DNA of 64,000 bases from Antitrichia curtipendula (GCA_951230915.1 OX579636.1:46255912-46319911), one strand, 5' to 3'; shown: positions 36,051-47,766, counted from the first letter of the stretch. Notes: generated by a model from the sequence alone, not told the origin. Made by a program: numbers and translations.

Positions 36051-39000
36051 AATCGAGGTTGGGGTAGTCTTCAGTCTTAACAACACCTCTCTTGACCTTA
36101 GCTATTGGCTCAAACTCTACTCTTACTTCTTAAACTCTAATATCAAGTCTTCTTATCTAAAAACTCATCTTGTCTTGTCTTGTGTCTTATATGCCCATTA
36201 CATAATGTGCTTAAAGATGAGATTTTGGATGAGAATAACATGTATTTGCAAGCGTTAGAAGAGGAGACATGCAATGTTTTTGTTGAACTTATGAATGATC
36301 ACAAATTGAAAATGTTGACCGGTAATAGTCCTTCAAAAATTGTCCCAATAGTGACTTATAAGGATCACTTGAATTATAAATCCAACTTTGTTGAATATAA
36401 ATCCTTACTTGTCAAAAGATAGATTAACTAGGATGAAGAATTTAATTTATTTTAATAATTCAAGTAACTATGTTGCTACTACTTCATCAGCCACAACTAT
36501 GTTGTTGGTTTTGGAATGAGATGTAGGGGTTTATTTCAAAGACTTGCAAAGTAATGGCAGGTCTTCCATTGTAAGGGGAGGTCAAAAATAAAAACATGTC
36601 CGACCTTCTTCTATTAACTCTGGCAATGATAATGGGTTGTTTTATGTAGGCAGGGTTTAAGAAATTAAGATGAAGGTGGGCACAAAATGGAGGTTTGCAA
36701 GCAACCCATCAACCTTATGAAACGTGCTATCCAAAATGGAAACAAAGGAATGATATTGCCAATTGCAATGGTATATTTGCATTGGTCCAAGAAACAAATG
36801 GGCCTAAAACAAGTACAAATATGACAAAAATGATTGCATGTGGGGTGGATGTCAATTCCATAATTTCCAATGCATTATTCCACAAGTAATAAGATTTACA
36901 CCTTAGACCCAACAAATGCACACTCTTCACATGAGTTTTTTTTTTTTGTCAAAGGTAAGAGTTGGAAAATTGTATTTTTTCACACACGTGGGAATATTAG
37001 AGAAATTAGAAATTATCTATGTGAATATATTTTGGAAATCTAAGGTATGGTTCATTTTATGAAACTGCAATTAAACTGCATATGGTAGTACCGTATGGTA
37101 ATTTTGGATTGTGATTGAAATCACTTTGTGTCATTTTTGAAGTTATTTTTTTGAAAAACAACAACTGTGTTGCTGTAGCTTGTGTTTGAAGTAGTTGCAC
37201 TTGAAGGTATGTTTTGTGAGCTCATTGTGCAAATTTCTGAGATCTGGAGTGGAAAGTGGAAATGTTGAGGAATTTTTAGAAGTATCGCATGGTTTTCCTA
37301 TTTCGGTACATTGTTTCATCTCCAGTGATGCAATTTGGCTCCTCCATGGTTAATGTACAATCCTTCTTAAACCGCAACTCTCTTGAATTGTAATGGTCCA
37401 CTTTGCATGAATTCCATGTTTTGTCCTTATGATCAATTTCACTTGCATGTTTGGATTCAATAGACCAAATCTGTGTCACAATTGAAGTTTCTGGTCTACT
37501 GGTTGTAGTCTAGAGTTTCCAGTCTAGAGTTTCTTGGTTGTAGTTTCTGGTTTGCTATGTGGATTGTGTGTGTCACAATTGGATCTTTAAAATGTCTTAC
37601 ATGAATGCTGCTGTAAAATTGTGCCACTACAAAGTGTGGTTGTCATGTTGTAGTTTAGTTTTTCCATGTTTTTGCTTGTCTGAGTGGATTTTTGGTGTTG
37701 AACTTGCTGCATTAGGAAATTGTGTTCATATGAATTGACCTTTGAACTCTAGTAGCAATGGAGATTCCACTACGGAATGCTACAACTTGTAGACATGGTG
37801 CACCTTACACAATGTGGATGGGACGACTTCGACAATGAAATTGCAACCAAGAGAATCCCGACAAGCATGGCTGATTTTGATTCCTTGAGATAAGTGTGTC
37901 CAAATTGGGAGCAAGCCTTGGAGTAGACCGTCAAAGAAACAACCCACCGGCTTGCAAGCCATAGTGTTCACAGGAGGAGCTCATGAAGACAAGTTTTGAC
38001 CGAAACTATTGTTTGCCAACTTGTGTGAGATGCCAATTCCGATATTAGATGGCAAGCTCCATTTGCAACCATTAGAGATGCTTTTTGATGTGAAATTGGA
38101 GGACTTTGGGAATGTCATGATCCATGGGACACATCATGGGTAGTTGGAGGCAACTCCAAACAAATGGATTTTCCCTATACACTATGTCGAAAGTCTATTA
38201 TTTGTACTTGTTATGTGTTTGTTGTGCTCCATGAAGAATGCTATTGATTGTCTTACAACATTTTTTTGTTATGGCAGATTTGATAGTGACCATTTGGTTG
38301 CAATGGATCTCAATAGTTTCAACTGTGGATTTTGGGATTGTCCCTGAGCTTCATTTCAACATTTTAAGGTATTAGAAAGTTGCAGGTTCTTATGCAATTT
38401 TGTATAGTAAACAAAAGTGTTGAATCAATTTATCATAGAACTTCTAAAGACTTTCTCATAATCCATTGTGTTTTTGAACACAAATAATGTATTTGTTTGT
38501 TGTTTGTTTTTATTTTCACACAATATGCCCATGCTTATACTACCCTTTTTTGTGTTTGGTTTGTTCTTTAAGCATGGCTTAGAATATTGCACACCTTCAC
38601 AATTGTAGGGTATAAGGAAAAAAATGGGGGATATAGAAAAAAAATGGGGGATAAGGAAAAAAATGGGATGTAAGTAATATAGGGTACCTAAAATGACTCC
38701 CCTAACAAATTATAAATATCAATAGGGTGCCCTAAAATATAAGATTTACCTCTACTTAAAAAAATACCATGCCTTATATTCTATTTTACAAGGTATAGCG
38801 CCCCATTAAATATGTCATTATTGCAAGTGTATGCAAAATATAAGAAGGAAGGGACCCACCCAAACCCATTTCCATTGAAAATTTGCATACAATATTAAGT
38901 TTAAAATCTAGTTCATACAATTAGGATGTGGTTGCAAATGTTGCAATAGTTGTATAATGTATAGGTTACTAGTATAGTATACATGCATATTCTCTTTACA

Positions 39001-39720
39001 ATCTTCAAGGGAGAGTCCACACCAAAAAAAAAAATAACAAATGCAAGAAGTTAAGGTTTCAAACTATATCAAGCTTTTTATACCAAAGGAACAAATCTTC
39101 ACCAAAATCTAATGTAATGCATGGCATGACATGTGGATTTTATCTCAAAACTCTTGAAGGTCTAATTTTACACTTTAAATTATAATCTATAAAATAAATA
39201 AACTTCAGAAGATAATAGTACCAAGATTTAACCTTCAAAAGTAGGGTAAAATCTTTTGCTTCTTTGTTCATCCCTCAAGGATTATGTTCCCTTCCTTGTA
39301 TTATATAGATTAATTTTCAATCTCAAGCAAATGACATTTATCCTTGCATGAGTTCTATTCCTTTTGCCTCATAATACTAGTTCCTTTAGTTTTTTCATTT
39401 CTCCCAATTTAATTGTTTGTTTTACTTTAGACTTGATTTTAGGGTTGAAGATGATTCCTTTTGTATTTGACATTAACTAATGAAATGAAGCCACAAGAAG
39501 TCTAGTTTACTATCCACTTTACAAATCATAAGAATTCTGAAAATTGAATTGTTTTAGCAATTTGAAGTTGATTGGATCAAAACCCCGCAAACTTAAAGTT
39601 TATTGTCCACCTTTTCTTCACCCTTGATGAGTGCACCCCAAGGGTTACCATGGTTGGGTTACTTTATACGTGTAGAGCCGCTTGAAGTGGGGCCATTATT
39701 CTGGGTTAAGAAAAAGGCCC
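36051..39720. other. Decayed repeat-rich DNA, no intact gene
   Basis: Open frames at 36180-36422 (+) and elsewhere are short and unrecognised. A reading frame near 36420-36520 encodes an Asn/Ser/Thr-rich stretch, possibly a decayed element gene. A roughly 21-bp tandem repeat (ATAAGGAAAAAAATGGGGGA) occurs three times at 38608-38670. Confidence 0.45.
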
Positions 39721-39736
39721 AAGACTGACCTCTTGC

Positions 39737-39818
39737 TTGTATCTTGCTGCTTCTCTCACTTCTTGCCCCCACAACGGCAGCTTCAACATCGCCGCAGCAA
39801 GCGTCTCAGCCCTCACCA
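39737..39818 (+). promoter_or_regulatory. Probable original 5' leader exon of the selenoprotein-H-like gene
   Basis: CT-rich leader-like sequence follows GGCCCAA (about 39714) and ends CTCACCAG before GTTTGTTCTC, a plausible donor site at about 39819. It lacks a convincing coding frame. Assigning it to the gene at 42486 is inference from position and direction. Confidence 0.4.
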
Positions 39819-39874
39819 GGTTTGTTCTCGTGTTCTTTAGGTTTTGGCTGCCTCATTTGTCGCGCTTCTTGCTA

Positions 39875-40140
39875 GATTTTCTAGTGAATGCCATGTGCCT
39901 TCGGATGTCGTTGTTATGGTGTTAGAAGACTTTCTCTGTTTGAAATCTTCTTGCAGTACCATGACTCTTTTGTGAGCTAGTTTATGACGTGATGCTGGAC
40001 AATGCTGGTTGGATTTTCTAGTGAAATGGCATGTTTATTATCTAAGTGCCGTTGTTGTGGTGTCAGAAGACTTGGTTTTATTCAAAATCTTTGTGTAGCT
40101 TGACTATCTAGTTAAGTATTTCCTGAGGTGATGCTGTAGA
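39875..40140 (+). repeat. Tandem duplication, two ~137-bp units
   Basis: GATTTTCTAGTGAA begins both 39875 and 40012, followed in each by a Gt-TGTTGTGGTGT-AGAAGACTT stretch and a GTGATGCTG end. Identity is about 70%. Confidence 0.65.
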
Positions 40141-40182
40141 ACTTTTTTTTTTTAAATTTCATTACTGGGGTTTAAGGAATGC

Positions 40183-40351
40183 GTTGTGGGGTGTTAAGCA
40201 TCAATGGAGCACGGTTTTATGCCAGTTCTGAGAAAGGATTGTGATAATCAGTGCGCTGGACGCCGAAATTGTATGGTGTGACGTAGAGACGTTTTTCGAA
40301 GACGGACTCAACATTTACTGATGGTGGGAAGTCGTTATTTCAGCGGCTTGA
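40183..40351 (+). repeat. Older partial third copy of the SNF2 5' module
   Basis: GTTAAGCATCAATGGAGCAC, CAGTGCGCTGGACGCCGAA and GGGAAGTCGTTATTTCAGCG line up with 1855-2015 in copy A and 41480-41630 in copy B at roughly 80% identity. It ends immediately before copy B begins. Confidence 0.8.
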
Positions 40352-40361
40352 TTGCTGGGAA

Positions 40362-41687
40362 CTAGCAACCTCGCACGGGACGCACGCAGCCTCGCTTGCC
40401 GTCGCTTGCCGGACTACCATCACCGACTCGCAAGCTTACTTGGTAACGACGCTGGCAGCGCACGATTCAACTAACCTTGGTGAGCGAGGCAAGGGCCATG
40501 TCGCGCTATCTCGTTTTTTTCATTCTGTCCTCCTGTACATACTTACCTTCGTCTTGCTGCCTCGTCTGCTTCTTCTTCTTCTTCTTTTCGTCGACTTTCT
40601 GTTTTAGGGTTTCTTCTCCCTACTCCTGTTGTACTTTTTGTGCTCTCGACGGTCGTGCCACCCCTCCCCCTCCCTCGTTTCCAGCTTCATCTTATTGATG
40701 TTTCCTTTTCCTTCTCGGCCTCCTACCCTTTCCTCACCTCGCAGTTTGCTTCTCTCGTACTCTTCCTTGTGGCTATCCCGGCCCGTGGTTTTCATGGATT
40801 CTCTCGAGGTCACCTCGTGGCATGGCTGAGACCCGAAATTGGTCACTCCTGCCTTCTGGATCGTGCCTCACGAGTGACCGGCTGGCTGGCTGCCTGCCTG
40901 TCATCGGGTGTGCGTCGTTTTTTCCCTTCTTGGACTTCGCCATCGGTCTCCAGTGTTTACGTGCGGGTTTGTTGTTTTCACGTATGAGTAGCTGCTGTCC
41001 GATCCTGTGGCATCGCGTGGTGATGGCGGGAGTGATTGCGTCGCAGTTGTCGAGCGAGCTGCTAGAAGACTCGACGGAACCAATGTCGAATTTCACCTTC
41101 GTTGCCCTCGAGACAATGGAGCGCAGTGTGGTTCTTCGTGATGAGCTTGGCTGGTGCTGTCGGCCCGTGTCTTGCATCTTCTTGATTTCTGGTTAAGTGA
41201 CCCAATTAAGTGCCCGAAGTATGCGACAGTCTCGGGTGATGCTTTCACGGTGATGACGATTTCGTGAGTTGCGCGTGGGCGAGAGTGCGAAACACTAGCA
41301 GATGCGAGTCTAATTGCCACGCGAATTTGTACTCACTCTGTAGGGTTTCCCGCTGACTTCTTATTTAGTTTCAGGGTAGCTAGGGATCAAGTCGTTGGGT
41401 TTTCGAATTTTCGACGCATGCTCCTCTACTGCTCTACTGAATGTAGAGCACCTCTTTGGATGCTGCTGTTGTGGTGTAATCAGTATCAATCGAGCACGGT
41501 TCTGTCGCAGTTCTGTGGAAGGATTGTAAGAATCAGTGCGCTGGATGCCGAAGTTATATGGTGTTACGTCGGGACGCTTCTCGTAGAAGGACTGAACATT
41601 GAGTAATGTTGGGGAAGTCGTTATTTCAGCGACTTGTTTACGGGGGTTTAAGGAACCATTGATACCATAAACGAGTAATAGGCCCTG
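40362..41687 (+). repeat. Segmental duplication, copy B (in front of the selenoprotein-H-like gene)
   Basis: Near-identical partner of 739-2063, same orientation, about 39.6 kb away. The match begins at about GGGAACTAGCAACCTCGCAC and ends at GTAATAGGCCCTG. Confidence 0.9.
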
Positions 41688-42485
41688 GCATGCTGGCATC
41701 TGCATGATTGTGATTGTGTTGCACTGACGGATTTGGTACGCGTTGGGGTTTGCAGAAGAAGTGACGGGCAATTCTACTTGCAAGAGGAGGGGTCGCTTTT
41801 TGAAGAGCGCATTTTCGTTGTCGTGCCTTGTGGTGTGTAGAATATAACCAGGAGTGTTAGAACAGTCACGAGGTTTTCTACTTCATCTGGCTTCTTGAAC
41901 TCCTTCTTTTTCTTTGACTCGATTTCGGCTGCGGATTTTGTCTGTGAGGGTCATTTTCATTCTTCAGTGGCGATTTGGTTGAGCTGTCATGTCTTGCTGA
42001 GTATGTGGCTCCGTTTTTCAGATCCGGACCAAGAGAGAACTGCTCTGAGCACCAGTATTTGGCACCCAACATGGGAGGGCACATTGAAGGATTTTCCTAT
42101 GCTGAAGGTTCGAAACGCCACTAGTGTTACGTCGGGAAATGTTATCGTAGTGGTTTCTCATTGTAATGTGTTGGTATTTTTCATTGATGCTGACCAGTGT
42201 TGCTTGATGTCTGTTGCGTAACAAAGTGCGTTGGACTGATAGAATTTGTTTATATTTGGCTTTGCAGAAGCAACTGCGGTTCAAATCGTCCTGCTGCGAT
42301 GATCCTGGTTGTCTGCAAGTACTTTAGGGAACTTCTTTGTGAATGTAAGTGGCCTCCCAATACCCTTTTCGCATTGCAGTGTATGAATGCGAGTCCGGGT
42401 CTTAGCAGGAGAGCATCATTCTGAGTTTAAATTTGTATGAGTGCCAGAGAATCTTAGAGGAGGCGAAAGCTTTGCGCATTCGACC
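41688..42485 (+). promoter_or_regulatory. Leader region of the selenoprotein-H-like gene with SNF2 start-exon relic
   Basis: 41700-42110 is a diverged copy of 2390-2800. It keeps the acceptor TTTTTCAG (about 42020) and the start exon: ATG at 42071 opens a 17-codon frame (M-G-G-H-I-E-G-F-S, stop TAG 42122-42124) that matches the SNF2 N-terminus [10 protein letters not shown] second small upstream frame runs 42383-42424 after a possible acceptor GCATTGCAG. The main ATG is at 42486. Confidence 0.65.
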
Positions 42486-44424
42486 ATGCCTCCCAAGCGG
42501 AAGACTCCTGCGGCATCAACCAAGGAAGAAAATGATGGCAGTTTAGAGGTGAAAAAGCGAGGCCGCTCCAAAGTTGCTGCCTCGTCAGAACCTGAACATG
42601 AAGAGGCTGGAGCAGCAGTCCCTGCCTCTCCTGCTCCTCTGAGGAAGTCCGGGAGGAAGCCCAAGGAAGTAGTTCCAGAGAAAGCTGCAGCACCGAAGGA
42701 GAAACCGGCACCCAAAGAGAAACCTGCTGCATCCAAAGCGAAGCGTGCTGCTCCTAAGGAAAAGCCAGCTCCTAAAGAAAAACCTGCTGCGAAGGAGAAA
42801 GATGCTCCCAAGGCCAAAACGATCGCCAAAGTGAAAGCTCCAGTGAAGGAGAAAGCTGCTCCAGCCGCGAAGGGAGCTAAGAAGGAAGTGGAAGTGGACG
42901 ACGAGAGTGGAGATGAGGGTCAGGAGGAGGAAGTGGTAGCCCTCAAATCAACATCCCCGGCCAAGAGGAAGGCTCCAGCAGGCAGGGGAGCTACTAAGGC
43001 CAAAGAACAGACTGAAGGCGAGGATCAGGATGAGGAAGCTCCAACACAGAAAACAAAAGCGAAGTCTGCAGTTAAAAGAAAGACTGCACCAGCAAAGACA
43101 AAAGTTGCAGCAGCCAGGACTACGAAGAAGGCGAAAGAAGAACTGAAAGTGACTGTTGAAGTGGAAAGTGAAGCTGAGGCTGAAGAGGAAGAAAAGGTAA
43201 TTCCAACAAAGGAAAAAACTTCCCCAGCTAAGTCAGTGAAGAAGACTTCCTCAGCTATAAAGGCAGTTGAAAAAAGGGAGAGTGCAGACGAGGATGAGGG
43301 GATGGGTGAAGACTCTAAAAATGATGAAAAATCCGCAGAGATCTCAAACGGATTCAAGAAATCGGTGATCATTGAGCACTGGTGCGTAATATGCCTAACT
43401 CCCTATTGCACCTTGTAGCCTCTCTGCATCAACAGTTCATGTTTTGCTCACAAGATTAGGCAATTTTTATAGAACGTAAAGGGTTTCCTTCATCTTTTAA
43501 AGAACGGTCATTCTGGTGTTTGAAATGGGAGCTTCTTTCTGTCCGGTACTGTTGGGATTGGTAACTGACCGTAAATTTAAACCTCAGAAAGAGTCCGCGT
43601 GATAGAGTTACCTCTAATTGAACTTATCTTACGTCTGGTTGAATTATATTTTTTAAATGAGTTGGGATGTGAATTAGAAGTCTAATTGATAGAGGCATTC
43701 AATGCCCTAAACTGTGTGTAACATAATTACTACGAGTTTGCAAGAGAAACTGACTAGGCTATCATTTAGGCTTGTTGTTTGCGTGTTGTTCCTGGAAGTA
43801 CTAACATTTGAATTCGTGCTATATTTTTCTTGTGCTTGAACAGTAAACAATGTAATGCCTTCAAGACACGTGCGCTGCAAGTCCAACAGTATCTTCAAAA
43901 AGCTGTTCCAGGCCTGGAAGTTGTAATCAATCCAGAAAAGGTCTGGGTCCTATCTTGTATTTCAAATGTGAAGAGGCTATACTCGTTGGTTATCATGAAA
44001 CTGTTCAGAGTACATTCTTAGAACCTCGTCTGCTTTGCCAAAATTTGTGCCAAACGTTTCTTATGGTGCAATGGTTCTTGATAGTCGAAGTCTTTTGAGA
44101 TTTGTGTTTGCAGCCAAGGAGAGGGTGCTTTGAAATCAGGGATGGTGAGGGGACTATCTTTGTTTCACTGCTGGTAATGTTCTTGAACTTCCTTTGTTTT
44201 GTTTCGGTCTCTTTTTATTGTTGGTGTGGTTGTAGGAGTTCAAATTTTAAAACGGTTTGGGGTGATTCTTGAAGTACTTGTGTCCTGACTTAAGATGCTA
44301 AGTATGTTCACTCTCGTTTGAGCTTACTTGATTGTTTGTGCAGGGTATGCCACGACCATTCACAAAGATGAAAGCTCTTGACATGGATGAAACAGCTGCA
44401 AGCATTGTGGAGCAGTTGAAGTAG
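42486..44424 (+). CDS. Selenoprotein-H-like Rdx protein, cysteine form, with basic N-terminal extension
   Basis: Four exons, 42486-43381, 43844-43940, 44114-44173 and 44344-44424, give 377 residues. The C-terminal 85 or so residues form the thioredoxin-like Rdx domain: VIIEHCKQCNAFKTRALQV with the redox motif CKQC (299-302), VVINPEKPRRGCFEIRDG, then GMPRPFTKMKALDM and a helical end. The first Cys codon is split by intron 1 (TG plus T). The second Cys is TGT, where animal and green-algal selenoprotein H have selenocysteine. Residues 1-290 are low complexity: RGR/GRK AT-hook-like spots (25-29, 56-60), repeated PKEKPA units (69-111), then alternating acidic and KxKA blocks, suggesting nuclear or nucleolar DNA/RNA binding. 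Selenoprotein H is a nucleolar redox protein in animals; the plant role is not known to me. The extension makes it much longer than animal members. Confidence 0.92.
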
Positions 44425-44802
44425 ATGATTTGCTAGGCATTGTACTTTGATGCTAAATTGGTTTCCTACTTGCAAAAGTAGGTTTGAACAATCAATTTTT
44501 TGATATTTTGGAGTTACAGTGCAGCCATTGACATGCTTTGTTGAATGTAAAAGTACTACTTGACTTTGCACATAGAAGCTCTGTGCCATAGTTCTGATTA
44601 CCATGCTTTTCTGCACCCTTCTAGCTCCAATTGAACGTGGATGTTGCACATTGGCTACAATATCCTAATGCCCCCTCTCATCTCAATTCACTTTATTGGC
44701 TCTGTCCTTTTGGACTCAGAGACTATGGCATCGAGTCTGCATCGACTTTGGGTTGAGGAAGTCCAAATCTTATCATCAACCTCGTTCACACTGTTTGTCG
44801 AG

Positions 44803-44824
44803 GGGGTCCGACTGGGCGGACCCC
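44803..44824. repeat. GC hairpin 1
   Basis: GGGGTCCG-ACTGGG-CGGACCCC, perfect 8-bp stem, set in AT-rich DNA. Confidence 0.85.
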
Positions 44825-45041
44825 TCTACTGTTTTTTTGTTTTGTTTTTAAACTAATTTTTTAATTTTTTTAATTTTAATTTATTAAAAAATAAAAAAAC
44901 TTGAGTTGCCTTAATGTTTCCGAAATTTAGTATATGATATGTCGTTTCTTTAGTTTTTTTAATTTTTTAATTATTAATTTATTCATTATTAATTATTGAT
45001 TCCCTGTTTCCTTGTAGGACTTCGTTGGGGTTGGGGTTGGA

Positions 45042-45063
45042 GGGGTCCGACTGGGCGGACCCC
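45042..45063. repeat. GC hairpin 2, identical to hairpin 1
   Basis: Exact repeat of the 22 bases at 44803-44824, same loop orientation, 239 bp further on. The interval is mostly A and T. Confidence 0.85.
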
Positions 45064-46371
45064 CTCCCTGGGCGTTTTTTTTTTTCTTTTAATAATTTAA
45101 AAAATAATAATATTAATATTAATTTTTTAATAATTTAAAAAAAAACTTTTGAATCAATGTTAGTGACCAGCTAACTATTTAGATAAGACTCTAGTGCTTA
45201 CAAGATAAATTTAGACTTATTAGACTTACATAGATTAGACTTATTAGACAGACTTATTAGATTAGATTTATTAGGCTTACATAGATTAGACTTACTAGAC
45301 ATTTTAGATTAGGTGAGATTTTTTGCACTACATCCAAAGAAGATAATATAATGGAGATTCCAGTTTACTAAATAAAGTTGAGATTTTGTATATGATATCG
45401 AAAAAAGATGCCAGTTTACGTGGAGATGTAAGATTTATGACATGTGGATGTTGGTGGAGAGATTAAGTGATGGCATTGGGTGACAAGCAAATGTACTTCT
45501 TCATTTCTTCTTTCTTGTTGCTTCATCTACTTTGATTGTAAGTTTGTTGGCTCTGTCCTTGGATAGAGACTCTACCATCGACTCTGCAGGCAACACTTTT
45601 GTTTACACAAGGGTTTTGAGAACAAGGGTTTCTATCAACCATTGTTTAGTCTCCGAGGGTCTTGACAATGAGGGATCGGAAGGGTGCACTGCCTGCAATA
45701 GAGAATTTCCTACCAAAATTTTCTTCCTTTGTTATGTCTTGGATTGATCATGTATGGAAAAACGTGGAGTTCAATGAGGGTGAAGCTAAGGGCGATTGCT
45801 CTCTTTCGTGGGAAGCTTGTCTGTGATTTACCTCAGGTACAGAGACAAACATTTGACTCGCTTCCTGTTTGGGCTGCTATTAAGTTTTTTTGGTTCAATT
45901 CTGAATTGATTGCTCGAATGCAGTTTCAAGGAGAATATCGAGAACGTCTATTTGGGGGGACATATTGTTCGGCTCTGTACTTGAGGATTCGTGCAAGTTT
46001 CATCTGCCAGGTTTTAGTTCTGAAACATGAAGCCCTAAATTTTAGTACTAGGAACTTGGAGCTCTGGAACTTATCGCAATTGCATTTTTGACCAAATTTT
46101 GTTTGAGACCTTGTTCGAATTCTCCATCGCTGTGAAGCAGGTGTATGGAAGATTGGTAGCATTTTCATCGCTGTGGTGGTACTTTGGACCTCGTGAAGAA
46201 ATAAAAGCTGGTGGATTGTGAGATTGTTCGCTACTTTTCATTGATTGTTGCGGTCGTTGTGATGGAGCCAAGCAATTCACGTTTGCAATGTTTTTTGGAT
46301 TGCTCAATTGACAAAAGAATCTGAAATTCGGAAAACCCTAAATTGTTGCTCTTGAGATTGTGTACATGCAA

Positions 46372-46453
46372 AAGAAGGAAGAAGAGGTTGCGAGGGAGAA
46401 GGAGTTGAATGAGTTGTTCAAAGTGACCATTGGTCAGTCTAAGGTTCCAGTTG
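46372..46453 (+). pseudogene. Exon relic of a ZC3H15/DFRP1-like CCCH zinc-finger gene
   Basis: Reads KKEEEVAREKELNELFKVTI followed by GQSKVPVG, then a GT donor. This is the conserved segment just before the first CCCH finger in ZC3H15-type proteins (plant C3H11/C3H21). The finger itself does not follow, and the usual acceptor is lost (CAA instead of CAG), so this is a captured or residual exon. Confidence 0.6.
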
Positions 46454-46657
46454 GTATGCTAGCTGTGTTGCAATTTCATGGCACATATTGCTCCTTCCTT
46501 GCTACTCATTGTTCATGTCATCCCCTATTATTTTTTCATGTTGGATGCACTTGGTCTGACTAAGCTATGTGCGGGATCTCCTGTTCAGAGAGTTTGAACA
46601 AAGTAATTTTTCTTAATTCTCTTCACTTGACTAAATTGGATACTAAAATTTTCACAG

Positions 46658-46716
46658 TCCTGTTGGTTTTGATGCGCCAAAGCCAATTGAATATGTTTGG
46701 GATGAGCTAATTGAAG
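46658..46716 (+). pseudogene. Second exon-like fragment, source unknown
   Basis: Preceded by TTTTCACAG and followed by GTAGGT, it reads PVGFDAPKPIEYVWDELIE. I do not recognise the parent protein. Its phase does not match the donor at 46453. Confidence 0.35.
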
Positions 46717-47766
46717 GTAGGTGCAATGTAGACCATTGAAATTGGATGTTTTGTGGTCTTGTGTAGTTTTCAATGTACGCAATTGCTTGGTTAGGATTCT
46801 ATGAACTTCGCGCTCTGGGTTATGGGATGATGATTTTTTGGGTTTGCCCTAAAGAAGCCAACCTAATGCAAAAGGTGACGTTATGGTCCTCCCTTGTGAC
46901 ATGTATTCGTGTTAATTTCAATCACCTCGACATGTTTTATCAATTCTTTTTCCTCAGAAGGATTTTCCCCTTTTTCTTTTGGTTATTATTATTGTGGCTC
47001 CAAGACCCCCCAATGCCTTCCATTGTTAAAAGAGTCCCAGCCAATTTTCATTTGAATTTCTCTATGTGGGGGTTGAAGGATCTTTCTCAATTGTTTTAAA
47101 CGAGGTACATCATTTACCTAGCACTTCAAGTAGTTGTTGCTCAATAGGCCAAGTAGTTTTGATTCAAGCTTATTCACCTACAGTTTATTCAATTCTTTTT
47201 GCTGAGTTGATTGATGTAGAGCTTTGTTGGGAGAACAACAAGAGGCATTTATGGACAATTTATGGGCAATTTATGGGCAACGATCACTAGGTAGTAACAA
47301 TCATATGGTTGAGACATGGCCAAAATGTTGCAGATCGAGCAATGATACTAATGTTAAGATCGCCCTCTCAGAAAAAGGTGAGGAAAGACTTCCCTGTCAA
47401 ACTCTAATCCGACCATGTGTACATATTTGGTGCCAAGTCGTGAGAGTCTTTGTTAGCAAACTATTGTCAGAAATATTTATGTGGAAGTCCATTCGCAAGA
47501 AATACAAGATGGGGGCCTTATTACTTAAATGCATGGGTACATTGTCTTTGATTCTTAAGAAGTTGACCATGTTGTTGTGTGATGCAACAAACATGTTGGA
47601 TTGTCAATATGAAATGGAGAAAAATTATGCGAAAACGTCATAGCTATCATGTTTTTTGAAGTAGTTGGAGTATTCATTTCTTTTGCAATTATTTGACTTA
47701 TATTTGAATTTCAGTTCAATGATTTGTTTTATCTATCTAACCTTTTTTATTTTGTTTTGCAGGTTT

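Larger units (their letters stand above)
44425..45590. other. 3' flank and repeat-bearing intergenic DNA
   Basis: After the 3' flank, a 40-bp sequence TTGGCTCTGTCC...AGAGACT...ATCGA..TCTGCA occurs at 44696-44745 and again at 45547-45588. Between them are two GC-rich hairpins, AT-only tracts and a degenerate TTAGACTTA-type tandem repeat (45205-45310). No gene. Confidence 0.6.
45591..47760 (+). other. Mosaic of exon-like fragments
   Basis: Several open frames with splice-like edges but no continuous gene. 45729-46091 (+) and 47224-47643 (+) are the longest (120 and 139 residues); neither is recognised. Two exon-like pieces (46372-46453 and 46658-46716) have incompatible phases, which suggests capture from different genes. 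Confidence 0.4.

Noticed and set aside
36041..36422. A host gene starting at the TATA box
   Set aside because: The only frame downstream (36180-36422) is short and unrecognised, so I call only an LTR-like promoter.
43025..43372. Minus-strand frame rich in Ser, Phe and Ala
   Set aside because: It is a shadow of the Lys/Glu/Ala-rich exon of the selenoprotein-H-like gene.
42486..43381. Histone H1 or DEK-type chromatin protein
   Set aside because: There is no globular H1 or SAP domain; the exon splices in phase to an Rdx domain.
43844..43860. Possible selenocysteine TGA in the selenoprotein-H-like gene
   Set aside because: The codon is TGT in frame across the splice; this is the cysteine form.
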